NCBI GenBank assembly: GCA_015069185.1
Contig: SVJB01000018.1
Span: 1-38,809, forward strand
DNA from: Oscillospiraceae bacterium
Lineage (GTDB): Bacteria > Bacillota > Clostridia > UBA1212 > UBA1255
Length of the DNA: 38,809 bases
Direction: 5' to 3'
The position numbers and the translations under genes are program-made. This document shows, in pieces, positions 23,048 through 31,483 of this stretch. The notes under the pieces are model-generated. The model was given only the letters and a program-made list of their open reading frames with translations, did no database searches and was not told where the DNA came from. The first letter of the stretch is position 1, and every line of letters begins with the position of its first letter.

Positions 23048-24742
23048 ATGACTTTATTTAGGAAAAAAACGGTTTTGATTGTAGCTTTGCTTATTGCTGT
23101 AGCAATAATTCTCTCTGCCGGCGTATTTACAGTCTCTGCCGAAGAAGAATTGTATCTTAGTGATTTGACACCAATAGCGGCCACAGAAATAAAAGACCCT
23201 GCGACGGGAACTACCATTGCAGGATATTCAGCAGATTCTGTTTTTAATCCGTATAACGGTTCGGGCAATACGCTTTTGTTAAATGGTATAGAATACACAA
23301 AAGGTATTGGATTGATGCCATATTGTGACAGAACTACAGGAACAGATATCAATTACGATGCAGAAGTAGAATTTGATATTAGTCAATATAGCGGTAATTA
23401 TAACGCATTTACAGCCACAGTGGGTAGAAGAGATTGGCCGGAGGATGTAGGTCCATATACATATAGTATGGTATGTAGCGTTTATGTGGATGATGTTCTT
23501 GTTGCTCAAAGTCCGTCGCTGACATTCGGAGAAGAACATGAGTTTTGCATTAATATATCGGGTGCCTCTAAATTGAAGTTAGTAACTAACAAAGGAACGG
23601 ACACAGAGCATTACGACTGCTCCGTTTGGGCGAATGCAAAAATAAAAAAGGATGATTCGCTTTTTCACATAAACAGTATTGAATTAACCAAAATGCCGAA
23701 CAGATCACGATATGCTGTCGGCGAGGATTTGGAAACTGTGGGTGGCAAGATAACTGTTATGTATACAGATGGCACATCCGCAGAGGTGCCTATTACAAAG
23801 GATATGGTTAGCGGATATGATCCTAATGTTAAGGGCAAACAAAGTCTTACCATTCAATACCAAGAAAAACAATTTTCATGGGATGTATATGTAGTTGATT
23901 TGGTTTATTTAAGCGATTTAGAACCTGTGCAAATCGAGGTTTTGGAAAATGATGTTGATTCCTTTGGAATAAATACAACATCAAAAGGACAGCCAATTAT
24001 GATTAATTCAGTGTTATACAAGAAAGGTATAGGTGTTCATCCTAGTAGCGGTGAGTCTGCGGTTGTAGCATATGATATTAGTCAATATAGCAATCAATAC
24101 AACATGTTCTATGCAATTGTTGCCAAAGATGATTCGGCACCGGCAGAAGGTCATTACATACAGTGCTATGTATACGGAGACGATGCGATACTTGTTGAAT
24201 CAGATTATTTGACATATGGAGACGAATTAATTATCGCCGTTGATGTTTCAGGAATATCAAAGCTAACAATAGAAATAACAAATGGTGATGATGGCCATTC
24301 ATGGGACTCTACTTGTATTGCCGATTGCTATCTTACTACCGGAAATGTTATTGAAACGAAGTTCCAAGCACCTACAAAGGAGGAGTATAAGGTTGGCGAA
24401 TCTTTGAATATGTTAGGCTCGCGTATAGTGATGATTTATGATTCCGGATTTACGACTGAAATGCTTGTTGATGCGACAATGACTTCCGGCTTTGATAGCT
24501 CGGTACCGGGGACCCAAACAATAACAGTAATATACAACGACAACACATACACATTTGATATATCTGTTGTTGAAGAAGCTACAAGTGCACCTCTTGCAAC
24601 AGCAACACCGACACCGACCAAAGATCCGCAAATCGGAACGGATGATAATAAAGGGAACAGCGATATTATATTTATTGTAATAGCAGCAGTTCTCGTAATA
24701 GTTGTTGTTGCTTTAGTAGTTTTCTTTAAAAAGAAGAAATAA
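23048..24742 (+). CDS. NPCBM and Ig-like surface protein, membrane-anchored
   Basis: This 564-residue protein has a signal peptide (about 1-31). NPCBM-type carbohydrate-binding module 1 spans about 36-200, from YLSDLTPIAATEIKD to HYDCSVWANAK. An Ig-like Big_3-type domain covers about 206-290 (YAVGEDLETVGGKITVMYTDG). A shorter NPCBM-like module covers about 291-440, and a second Ig-like domain 441-525. A Thr/Pro stalk and a membrane helix (about 541-560) with a KKKK tail follow. It would bind glycans at the surface beside the GH36 lipoprotein encoded next. No catalytic domain is seen. Confidence 0.82.
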   Translation: MTLFRKKTVLIVALLIAVAIILSAGVFTVSAEEELYLSDLTPIAATEIKDPATGTTIAGYSADSVFNPYNGSGNTLLLNGIEYTKGIGLMPYCDRTTGTDINYDAEVEFDISQYSGNYNAFTATVGRRDWPEDVGPYTYSMVCSVYVDDVLVAQSPSLTFGEEHEFCINISGASKLKLVTNKGTDTEHYDCSVWANAKIKKDDSLFHINSIELTKMPNRSRYAVGEDLETVGGKITVMYTDGTSAEVPITKDMVSGYDPNVKGKQSLTIQYQEKQFSWDVYVVDLVYLSDLEPVQIEVLENDVDSFGINTTSKGQPIMINSVLYKKGIGVHPSSGESAVVAYDISQYSNQYNMFYAIVAKDDSAPAEGHYIQCYVYGDDAILVESDYLTYGDELIIAVDVSGISKLTIEITNGDDGHSWDSTCIADCYLTTGNVIETKFQAPTKEEYKVGESLNMLGSRIVMIYDSGFTTEMLVDATMTSGFDSSVPGTQTITVIYNDNTYTFDISVVEEATSAPLATATPTPTKDPQIGTDDNKGNSDIIFIVIAAVLVIVVVALVVFFKKKK

Positions 24743-24759
24743 TTTAAGGAGAGAAAATT

Positions 24760-26880
24760 ATGAAATTCAGACAATATCTGATTCAAATTATAGCTACTGT
24801 GGCAATGGGTATCATTATGTTGAATACGGTTGGTTGCGCAGATAATCCAACTCGAAAATATTCACCTGAAAATTACAGTTATACAGATGAACAGTTAGGA
24901 GTGTATCATTCAATGGAAAAAAAGAAAAGTGTAACAAATGAATATGACGGATATCTAAAGGATTTATCAACCCTTCCAATCTCTTTTTCCTATGACGGAA
25001 AAGATTACAAAGGATTTGACAGCTCTTTTAAGGAAATATCGCGTCAAACAGTAGCTGAAGCGAAAAAGGTCAGTACAAAAATTATTCTTGAGAAAAAGAA
25101 TCTAGAAGTGACTCTTGATATGGCAGTGTACCCGGACTATTGCGCATATGAGTGGACGGTGTACTTTACAAATAAAGGAAATAAGGCGATCGGACCAATT
25201 TCAGAGGTGAAGGCAGCCAATATCATATTCAGCGGTGAAAAACCTGTCGTAAAGGGTAACACCGGAGACTATGGCAAGCTCCCAAATTCAGAAAAGGAAA
25301 CATCCAGATATAGTCCGTATACAATTGATTTATCTTACGAGAATATTTTTGAACAAATTCAGCCTAGCGGCAGATCAAGTGAGTATTGCTTCCCATATTA
25401 TAACTTAGAATATGGCGATGGCGGCTGCTTTATAGCAATTGGTTGGGTTGGTTCTTGGTTTGCACGTTTTGAAAATGTGGACTTTGATAATAATATTAAT
25501 TTTACAGGCGGACAGACTCATTTGAATACTACTCTTAATCCGGGAGAGACAATTCGTACACCGTTGATGGCCTTTGTATTTTATGAAGGAAGAGATGAAA
25601 ACAGAGCTATGAATCTTTGGAGACATTGGTTTATAGATTGCAATGTGCCAACTGTAGATGGAGAGCTAATAAAGCCAATCACTTCTGCGACAAGTGCCAC
25701 ATATATTAATTTGGCCCAAACAAAAGAAAATAACGAAGTTATGTTTCTTAATAAGTATCTCAACAACGGTGTTCCGTTAGATTCATGGTGGTTAGATGCG
25801 GGTTGGTATTACAAATCAGGTACATCTCCTGTTTCAGAGTGGCTTGAGGTCGGCAACTGGAAAGTTGATACAAATCGTTTCCCTACAGAATTTAAAGCGA
25901 TTTCAGATATAACAGAGAGTAACAATATGGACTTTATGGTATGGTTTGAACCTGAAATCGTAAGAATTACTAATGAGTTCTTAGATGAGGACGGATTGAA
26001 GCCGGAGTGGCTTTTAGGTGCTGATGGAACATGGAGACTGGCCGATCTTGGCAATCCGAATGTTGTAGATTGGATTTATGAGAGAGTTGCGGCTGTTATT
26101 GAAAAAAGCGGTGCCACGATATATCGACAAGATTACGGCCATGGAAATCCTCTGTCGCATTGGCTTGCTAATGACACAGAAGGTCGTCTTGGTATAACTG
26201 AAAATAAATATGTGCAGGGATATTTAGAGCTTTGGGATAGATTATTAGAGCGATTCCCGCATATGTTTATAGATACATGTGCTTCCGGTGGCGGTAGATT
26301 AGATTTGGAAACTCTTCGTCGTTCTGTTCCGCTACATAAGACTGATTATAATTACGGCGATGTGGATATGAAACAATCAATGCATCAGGCTCTATTCCAA
26401 TGGATTCCGTACTTTGGCACTGTAAATACATTGGGACAACAAGACTTTACTTCGTATTTCCTGCGCTCTAGCTATTGTGCTTTTGTAGCAGATGGACATG
26501 ATGTTAGAAACAAGAATTTTGATTGGTCGGCACTTAAGGCTTCGTTTGAGGAAGTTAAATCTATAAATTCATATTACTACAGCGATTATTATCCTTTGAC
26601 AGAATGGAACTATGATCTAACTAAATGGAAAGGTTGGGAGTTTGTAAATCCCGAGACACAAAGCGGATTTATTCAACTGTTCTGTCCTCCTGACTGTGTG
26701 GATCTCACATATTCAGTGAAAATGTTTGGATTAGACGCCAATAGTCAGTATCAGCTGATTGATGCAGATGGAAAGCTTTCGGGAATAGCAACAGGCAAGC
26801 AGTTAATGGAAGAGGGATATACAATTACTGTATCAGAGTCCAGAACAGCAATATTGATGACATTTGAAAAAATAAAATAA
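24760..26880 (+). CDS. GH36-type alpha-galactosidase lipoprotein
   Basis: This 706-residue enzyme should hydrolyse terminal alpha-galactosides outside the membrane. It has a signal peptide with probable lipobox TVGC (Cys26). An N-terminal beta-sandwich runs to about 300, then the barrel. Visible motifs are WWLDAGWY at 343-350, MVWFEPEIV at 393-401, YRQDYG at 455-460 with the likely nucleophile Asp458, and DTCASGGGR at 505-513. LRRSVPLHKTDY, with the likely acid/base Asp529, follows. It is longer than many cytosolic relatives only by the signal and spacer. GH36 also holds alpha-N-acetylgalactosaminidases, so the exact sugar is not certain. It lies in the LacI-controlled operon between two NPCBM genes. 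Confidence 0.88.
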   Translation: MKFRQYLIQIIATVAMGIIMLNTVGCADNPTRKYSPENYSYTDEQLGVYHSMEKKKSVTNEYDGYLKDLSTLPISFSYDGKDYKGFDSSFKEISRQTVAEAKKVSTKIILEKKNLEVTLDMAVYPDYCAYEWTVYFTNKGNKAIGPISEVKAANIIFSGEKPVVKGNTGDYGKLPNSEKETSRYSPYTIDLSYENIFEQIQPSGRSSEYCFPYYNLEYGDGGCFIAIGWVGSWFARFENVDFDNNINFTGGQTHLNTTLNPGETIRTPLMAFVFYEGRDENRAMNLWRHWFIDCNVPTVDGELIKPITSATSATYINLAQTKENNEVMFLNKYLNNGVPLDSWWLDAGWYYKSGTSPVSEWLEVGNWKVDTNRFPTEFKAISDITESNNMDFMVWFEPEIVRITNEFLDEDGLKPEWLLGADGTWRLADLGNPNVVDWIYERVAAVIEKSGATIYRQDYGHGNPLSHWLANDTEGRLGITENKYVQGYLELWDRLLERFPHMFIDTCASGGGRLDLETLRRSVPLHKTDYNYGDVDMKQSMHQALFQWIPYFGTVNTLGQQDFTSYFLRSSYCAFVADGHDVRNKNFDWSALKASFEEVKSINSYYYSDYYPLTEWNYDLTKWKGWEFVNPETQSGFIQLFCPPDCVDLTYSVKMFGLDANSQYQLIDADGKLSGIATGKQLMEEGYTITVSESRTAILMTFEKIK

Positions 26881-26898
26881 AAGTAGGAGGAAATTTTT

Positions 26899-28152
26899 AT
26901 GAAAAAAAGGAATTTTTTTAAGACGGTTACTGCTTTGTTTATTGTAGTTGCAGTAATTATGACTATGGGAAGTTTGGTAGCTTTTGCGGAAGATGGACTA
27001 TATCTTAGTGATTTGACACCTACATCCGCTACGGAAATCAAGGATCCGTCTTCCGGTGCTGTTGTTGCAGGCTATTCAGCAGATTCTGTATTTAATCCAT
27101 ATAACGGATCAGGCAACACTTTGTTGTTGAAAGGAACAGAATACACAAAGGGTATTGGATTGATCCCTTATTGTGACAGAACTACAGGAACAGATATCAA
27201 TTATGATGCAGAGGTAGAATTTGATATCAGTCAATATAGTGATAGTTATGATACATTTACCGCAACTGTAGGTAGACGTGATTGGCCTTCTGATCCGGGT
27301 CCAACGGTTTACTACATGGTATGTAGTGTATATGTTGACGATGTTCTCGTTTTAGAGTGCCCTTCTTTATCTTTTGGAGAGCAATATGAGATTTGTGTTA
27401 ATATTGCCGGAGCAACCAAATTAAAATTAGTCACAAATAAGGGGGCATATACAGAGCATTACGATTGTTCGATTTGGGCAAATGCAAAGTTAACAAAAAC
27501 AACTGTAACTGAAATTTTCCTTAGCGATTTGACACCTATGGCTGCTACAGAGATAAAAGATCCGGCTAGCGGCGCGATAGTTGCAGGATATACAGCTAAT
27601 TCAGTGCTTAATCCTTATAATGGCTCAGGAACAAGCTTAAAATTGCAGGGAAAAATTTACAGTAAGGGCGTTGGATTGATACCATATTGTGATAGAACTA
27701 CAGGAACAGATATCAATTACGATGCAGAAGTAGAATTTGATATTAGTCAATATAGTGATAGTTATGATACATTTACCGCAACTGTAGGTAGACGTGATTG
27801 GCCTGAGGATGTAGGCGGCGCTGTATACAGCATGATATGTAGCGTATATGTTGATGATGTATTAGTTGTAGAGACTCCATCCTTGACATTTGGAGAGGTA
27901 TATGAAATTAATATTAATATATCAGGAGCATCTAAGATTAAATTAGTCACAAATAAGGGCACAGATACAGAGCATTACGATTGTTCGATTTGGGGCGATG
28001 CAAAGTTGACGGATGTTATACCCAATGACACACCTAACGACACGCCGGATAATCCTAACACAGGAAGCATAGATACTATTGGATCCGCGATGTTACTTCT
28101 GTTTATGTGCGCTGCTGCAGGGCTTGCATTTAAACGTGCATACGTAAAATAA
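26899..28152 (+). CDS. Two-module NPCBM surface protein with sorting-like tail
   Basis: This 417-residue protein has a signal peptide (about 1-27) and two tandem NPCBM-type modules (about 33-200 and 212-370), each with the motif DRTTGTDINYDAEVEFDIS. The tail after a PNDTPNDTPDN linker reads NPNTG, a hydrophobic stretch of about 20 residues, then KRAYVK, like a sortase signal with NPxTG in place of LPxTG. It probably presents the binding modules on the wall. The two modules share long identical DNA with each other and with the gene at 23048, a sign of recent gene conversion. It is the last structural gene of the operon. Confidence 0.82.
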   Translation: MKKRNFFKTVTALFIVVAVIMTMGSLVAFAEDGLYLSDLTPTSATEIKDPSSGAVVAGYSADSVFNPYNGSGNTLLLKGTEYTKGIGLIPYCDRTTGTDINYDAEVEFDISQYSDSYDTFTATVGRRDWPSDPGPTVYYMVCSVYVDDVLVLECPSLSFGEQYEICVNIAGATKLKLVTNKGAYTEHYDCSIWANAKLTKTTVTEIFLSDLTPMAATEIKDPASGAIVAGYTANSVLNPYNGSGTSLKLQGKIYSKGVGLIPYCDRTTGTDINYDAEVEFDISQYSDSYDTFTATVGRRDWPEDVGGAVYSMICSVYVDDVLVVETPSLTFGEVYEININISGASKIKLVTNKGTDTEHYDCSIWGDAKLTDVIPNDTPNDTPDNPNTGSIDTIGSAMLLLFMCAAAGLAFKRAYVK

Positions 28153-28154
28153 AA

Positions 28155-28183
28155 TTGAATAGCTTTTTCACCGGTTTTATGTT
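28155..28183 (+). promoter_or_regulatory. possible promoter of lacI-type regulator
   Basis: TTGAAT (28155-28160), 17-bp spacer, TATGTT (28178-28183), within the gap between the last NPCBM gene and the regulator. No operator-like palindrome of the O1/O2 type is seen here. Confidence 0.35.
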
Positions 28184-28186
28184 ATA

Positions 28187-28224
28187 TTCAGTCCTGATAA
28201 TATTTTCTTTTAATCAGGACTGAA
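28187..28224 (+). terminator. 12-bp hairpin between NPCBM gene and regulator
   Basis: TTCAGTCCTGAT (28187-28198) pairs exactly with ATCAGGACTGAA (28213-28224). A loose T-rich stretch follows, so it may be a weak terminator of the operon or a structured leader of the regulator mRNA. Confidence 0.5.
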
Positions 28225-28260
28225 TTTACGTTGTTTTTATTAGAGAGAAAGGGATATGAG

Positions 28261-29301
28261 ATGAAAAAAGTTACTAGTTATGAAATTGCAAAAGAGGCTC
28301 ATGTTTCAGTTATGACTGTTACTCGTGCTTTTAAGAAAAACAGCGTAATTAAGCCGGAAACCAGAGAGAGAATCCTTAGTATTGCCGAGAAATACGGATA
28401 TCAGCCAAATAGCCTTGCGGCTCGATTGGCACAGGACAGGCTTCTGATTAGTGTCATCGTTGAAAACACATTTTTACGGTTAACTGAAGAGTTGACTAGT
28501 GGAATGAAACTTGCGGAAAATATGTTAAAAGATCAAAAGGTAGATTTAGATTTGCATGTGATATCTTATCAAAACAATTCATCCCAAACAATAATCGGAG
28601 AGATTGACACGGCCGTTGATAGTGGTGCTAAGGGATTGATTCTGGTTATGGGGCACTACACACAGGATATAATTGACAGATTAAATGACATTATCGCCTC
28701 CGGTATTCCGGTCGTTACTTTGATTAATAACCCTCAGACGATTAATAGACTATGCAATATCCAAGGAAATGAATACATGATAGGCCATATGGCAGCGGAA
28801 CTCTTGTCGGGAAGCATAAGAGAAGGCGAGGTAGTTGTATTGCTTGGCGATGAGGAAGCCGATGTCCACAAAGAGATGTTAAAAGGTTTCACAGCTGCTC
28901 TGGAGGATAGCGAGGTACGATTATATAATGCCTATGACATTAAAGAAAATCTTGAGTTCTCCAGACAGATAATCAGACAAATTATAGCGCAGAAGCCTGA
29001 TATAAAAGGAATTTTCATATCTACCGCCTTGTCTGTTGCAGTATTAGAAGAACTTAATTCTATGAATTTATCCGGCAAGATCAAGGTTATCACTTCAGAC
29101 TTGTTTCCGGAGCTTATTGATTACATAAATAATGGCACTGTGCAGGCGACTATTTTCAAAGATCCTAGCAAGCAAATGGTTGATGCTATTTCAAAACTTT
29201 ATATAAACATCAGCGGCATCAGTGATGATACTACGGATATCCGTGTAGTACCGCAAATAATAATAAAATCAAATTTAAGTGCTTTCCTAGAGGAAAAGTA
29301 A
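28261..29301 (+). CDS. LacI family transcriptional regulator
   Basis: This 347-residue repressor has the usual LacI headpiece at its N-terminus (SYEIAKEAHVSVMTVTRAFK, then GYQPNSLAARLA with hinge helix) and a periplasmic-binding-protein-like ligand domain from about 60 to 345. A longer frame from 28231 is set aside because AGAGAAAGGG lies just before the ATG at 28261. Two operators at 22056 and 22110 in front of the operon it closes are its likely sites. The inducer is probably a galactoside or product of the GH36 enzyme. This is inferred from position. Confidence 0.88.
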   Translation: MKKVTSYEIAKEAHVSVMTVTRAFKKNSVIKPETRERILSIAEKYGYQPNSLAARLAQDRLLISVIVENTFLRLTEELTSGMKLAENMLKDQKVDLDLHVISYQNNSSQTIIGEIDTAVDSGAKGLILVMGHYTQDIIDRLNDIIASGIPVVTLINNPQTINRLCNIQGNEYMIGHMAAELLSGSIREGEVVVLLGDEEADVHKEMLKGFTAALEDSEVRLYNAYDIKENLEFSRQIIRQIIAQKPDIKGIFISTALSVAVLEELNSMNLSGKIKVITSDLFPELIDYINNGTVQATIFKDPSKQMVDAISKLYINISGISDDTTDIRVVPQIIIKSNLSAFLEEK

Positions 29302-29316
29302 GAAAAAGCACTTCCG

Positions 29317-29486
29317 GATAATCAAGCTTGTATTACATATTATTGATAGAAAAAAGAAATAAGCCGTCTGCCACCAACAGACGGCTTAGTTTGTGAGATT
29401 TGTCTCACGGATTAGGCTATAAGTGTGGGCAACCGTTTTTGGTCTCCACACTTTTATTATATGCAATAACAGGCGTGAGTCAAGAC
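29317..29486 (+). repeat. 170-bp direct repeat of the toxin-locus 3' half
   Basis: The copy matches 21802-21971 at equal length with scattered differences. It holds the last toxin codons, the shared terminator hairpin (29361-29387), the 3' CTCCACAC segment and the antisense promoter, but no toxin start, leader or toxin promoter. The two copies bracket the whole LacI/GH36 cassette. Confidence 0.85.
29355..29450 (-). ncRNA. Second, antidote-only antisense RNA
   Basis: The promoter is retained: TTGACT (29483-29478), 16-bp spacer, TATAAT (29461-29456). The RNA would start near 29450 and end at the hairpin at 29361-29387. Without a toxin here it could act in trans on the mRNA from 21531, given high identity. 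Expression is not shown. Confidence 0.5.
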
Positions 29487-29857
29487 TGATTTTCATAGAT
29501 AATAGTATAAAAATTTTGTAGTAAGTACAATGTGTTTGTCTAAGTTTGCGGATAAACTGTGAATCCTCCGCAAACTATCATAGAAATAGCCTCTAAAACC
29601 GCCAATTTGAAGGCTGGTTTGCGGAGAAATCTCAAATTCTCACCAAACTAATTCTGCTCGGAATTCCTACAACAACTTTACGCTATTTTTCACCGCCCAA
29701 ACACTATCTAATATTATCCCTACGATCTATAACTTTATAAAGAAAAGCCCCTCTCTATATATTTGCTGAATTTGCAATGTTTTGTAATAATATTGTAATT
29801 GCATTTCAATTATGGTTCTACTACAATTAGCACAAAACATTAATCAAGAGGTGTTTT
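29487..29857. other. Gap before the uronate operon with GTTTGCGGA repeats
   Basis: GTTTGCGGA (29544-29552) pairs with TCCGCAAAC (29567-29575), and GTTTGCGGA recurs at 29617-29625. No gene or clear terminator lies here. A weak promoter for the operon may be TTGCAA (29772-29777), 16 bp, TGTAAT (29794-29799). No sugar operator like O1/O2 is present. Confidence 0.35.
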
Positions 29858-30706
29858 ATGATTAAACTGAGTGCATTTTCAGATGAAGCCGGAAACAGCC
29901 TTGAGCAGCAAATTGCAGCGCTGCAACGCAATAACATTCCATATATGGAAATTCGCAATATTGACGGCAAGAATATAAAAGACCTTTCGCTCCAAGAGGC
30001 GCAGGCTATCAAGGATAGACTGGACGAAGAGGGCCTGAAGGTGTGGTCGGTAGGTTCACCTTTGGGCAAGGTAGATATTACCGTTGACATGGACGAGTAC
30101 ATGGAGACTGTTTGTCACATATTTGAACTTGCTAAAATACTTGGCGCGGACAAGATACGTATGTTCAGCTTCTTTAACAGTTATGACCAAAAGGATAAAG
30201 TAATACATAATTTAAAGCTTATGGTAGCTAAGGCAAACGAATACGGAATTAAGTTGTGCCACGAGAATGAAAAGGAAATATATGGCGATACTGCCACTCG
30301 TGTCAAGGAAATACTTGACAATGTTCCCGGCCTTTATTGCGTATACGATCCTGCCAATTTCTTACAGGTTGGTGAAAAGGCGGACACAACATTGCCACTC
30401 TTTGCGGATAGAACAGAATATTTTCACATAAAAGATGTCATAATGGAGACAGAAGAATTGGTACCGGCCGGAGAAGGCGACGGTAATATACCGGAACTTA
30501 TTGCATCAATACAAGAAGACAAAGTTCTGTCCCTGGAACCTCATCTGGCCGTGTTCGAGGGCTACTCAACTATTGACAACACACAAATGAAAAATAAATA
30601 TCATTTTGCCAGCAATAGCCAGGCATTTGATGCTGCGGCAAATGCGTTAAAACAATTATTAATAAAAGCAGGATATAAAGAAACCAAAGGAGGATTTGTA
30701 AAATAA
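29858..30706 (+). CDS. Sugar phosphate isomerase/epimerase (TIM barrel), first of pair
   Basis: This 282-residue cytosolic protein has the xylose-isomerase-like (AP_endonuc_2) fold. The expected metal ligands are visible: Glu136 in CHENE, Asp164 in YDPANF, His190 in YFHIKD and Glu227 in SLEPHL. Family members isomerise, epimerise, dehydrate or cleave keto-sugars. The substrate is unknown, but it opens an operon with glucuronate-pathway genes. GAGGTG lies before the ATG. Its stop overlaps the next start (TAATG). It is not closely similar to its neighbour, so they likely have different jobs. Confidence 0.85.
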   Translation: MIKLSAFSDEAGNSLEQQIAALQRNNIPYMEIRNIDGKNIKDLSLQEAQAIKDRLDEEGLKVWSVGSPLGKVDITVDMDEYMETVCHIFELAKILGADKIRMFSFFNSYDQKDKVIHNLKLMVAKANEYGIKLCHENEKEIYGDTATRVKEILDNVPGLYCVYDPANFLQVGEKADTTLPLFADRTEYFHIKDVIMETEELVPAGEGDGNIPELIASIQEDKVLSLEPHLAVFEGYSTIDNTQMKNKYHFASNSQAFDAAANALKQLLIKAGYKETKGGFVK

Positions 30707-31482
30707 TGGAAATTGGTCTGAATCTATTTTCAATTAGAAATTTACTTAAAACAGAAGAAGAATTCTTAGACACAGCAATTAAACTTAAAGAAGCAGGCTA
30801 TTCATATATGCAGCTGTCCGGCGCACCTTCGGACCCACAGCTTGTTAAACGTGTAGTAGAAGGTAGCGGTCTTCCAATTTATCTCACCCATATGCCAATG
30901 ACAAGAATCATAGATGATACTGAGGCTCTTATGGAAGAACACGCAGTATATGGATGCAAGAATATCGGCCTTGGTGCAATGCCGGCAGAGAATATTGTTA
31001 ATCCTGAGCTTGGCAAACCCGTTATTGAAAAATTAAATGCAGCTGGTGAGAAGATGGCAAGAAATGGCTACAAATTCTTCTATCATCACCATCACTTTGA
31101 ACTTTATAAATGGGGCGATGAGACAGTTCTTGAATACATGATCAAAAATGCACCGTATATTAATTTTACCGTTGACACATATTGGCTGCAACATGGTGGT
31201 GCAGATGTTTGCGATACTCTTGATAAGCTAAATGGAAGATGCGAATGTGTTCACCTTAAAGATTATAAAGTTGAGGCAAAGGAAAAAGAAAACGGTGGAT
31301 ATTCTTTTAATCCTACATTTGCTCCCCTTGGAGATGGCAATATGGATTTTAAGAAAATTGTAAAGAAAATGGAAGAAATTGGCACAAAATACTATTTTGT
31401 AGAACAAGACAACGCAGCGAATTTACCGGATACACTTAATCAGGTAATCCGCAGCGTAAATTATGCAAAGAAGGAGTTATAA
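30706..31482 (+). CDS. Sugar phosphate isomerase/epimerase (TIM barrel), second of pair
   Basis: This 258-residue cytosolic protein has the same fold. HHHH at 127-130 with Glu132 corresponds to the YHNHxFE motif of the family. Asp157, His183 in VHLKD and Glu233 in FVEQD complete a likely metal site. The fold includes keto-sugar isomerases and, with Gfo/Idh/MocA partners, the 3-keto-glycoside cleaving enzymes. The gene overlaps the one before it and is one base from the next, the tightest part of the operon. Confidence 0.85.
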   Translation: MEIGLNLFSIRNLLKTEEEFLDTAIKLKEAGYSYMQLSGAPSDPQLVKRVVEGSGLPIYLTHMPMTRIIDDTEALMEEHAVYGCKNIGLGAMPAENIVNPELGKPVIEKLNAAGEKMARNGYKFFYHHHHFELYKWGDETVLEYMIKNAPYINFTVDTYWLQHGGADVCDTLDKLNGRCECVHLKDYKVEAKEKENGGYSFNPTFAPLGDGNMDFKKIVKKMEEIGTKYYFVEQDNAANLPDTLNQVIRSVNYAKKEL

Positions 31483-31483
31483 T

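Noticed and set aside
26899-28152. Repeat identity in the NPCBM gene as an assembly error
   Set aside because: The identical blocks join different partners within single modules and the reading frames stay intact, which fits gene conversion better.
29544-29625. GTTTGCGGA repeats as a CRISPR remnant
   Set aside because: Only three 9-bp units, mixed orientation, irregular spacing and no cas genes.
31081-31110. Run of four His codons resembling a purification tag
   Set aside because: It is the native YHNHxFE-type metal motif of the TIM-barrel family, in its expected place.
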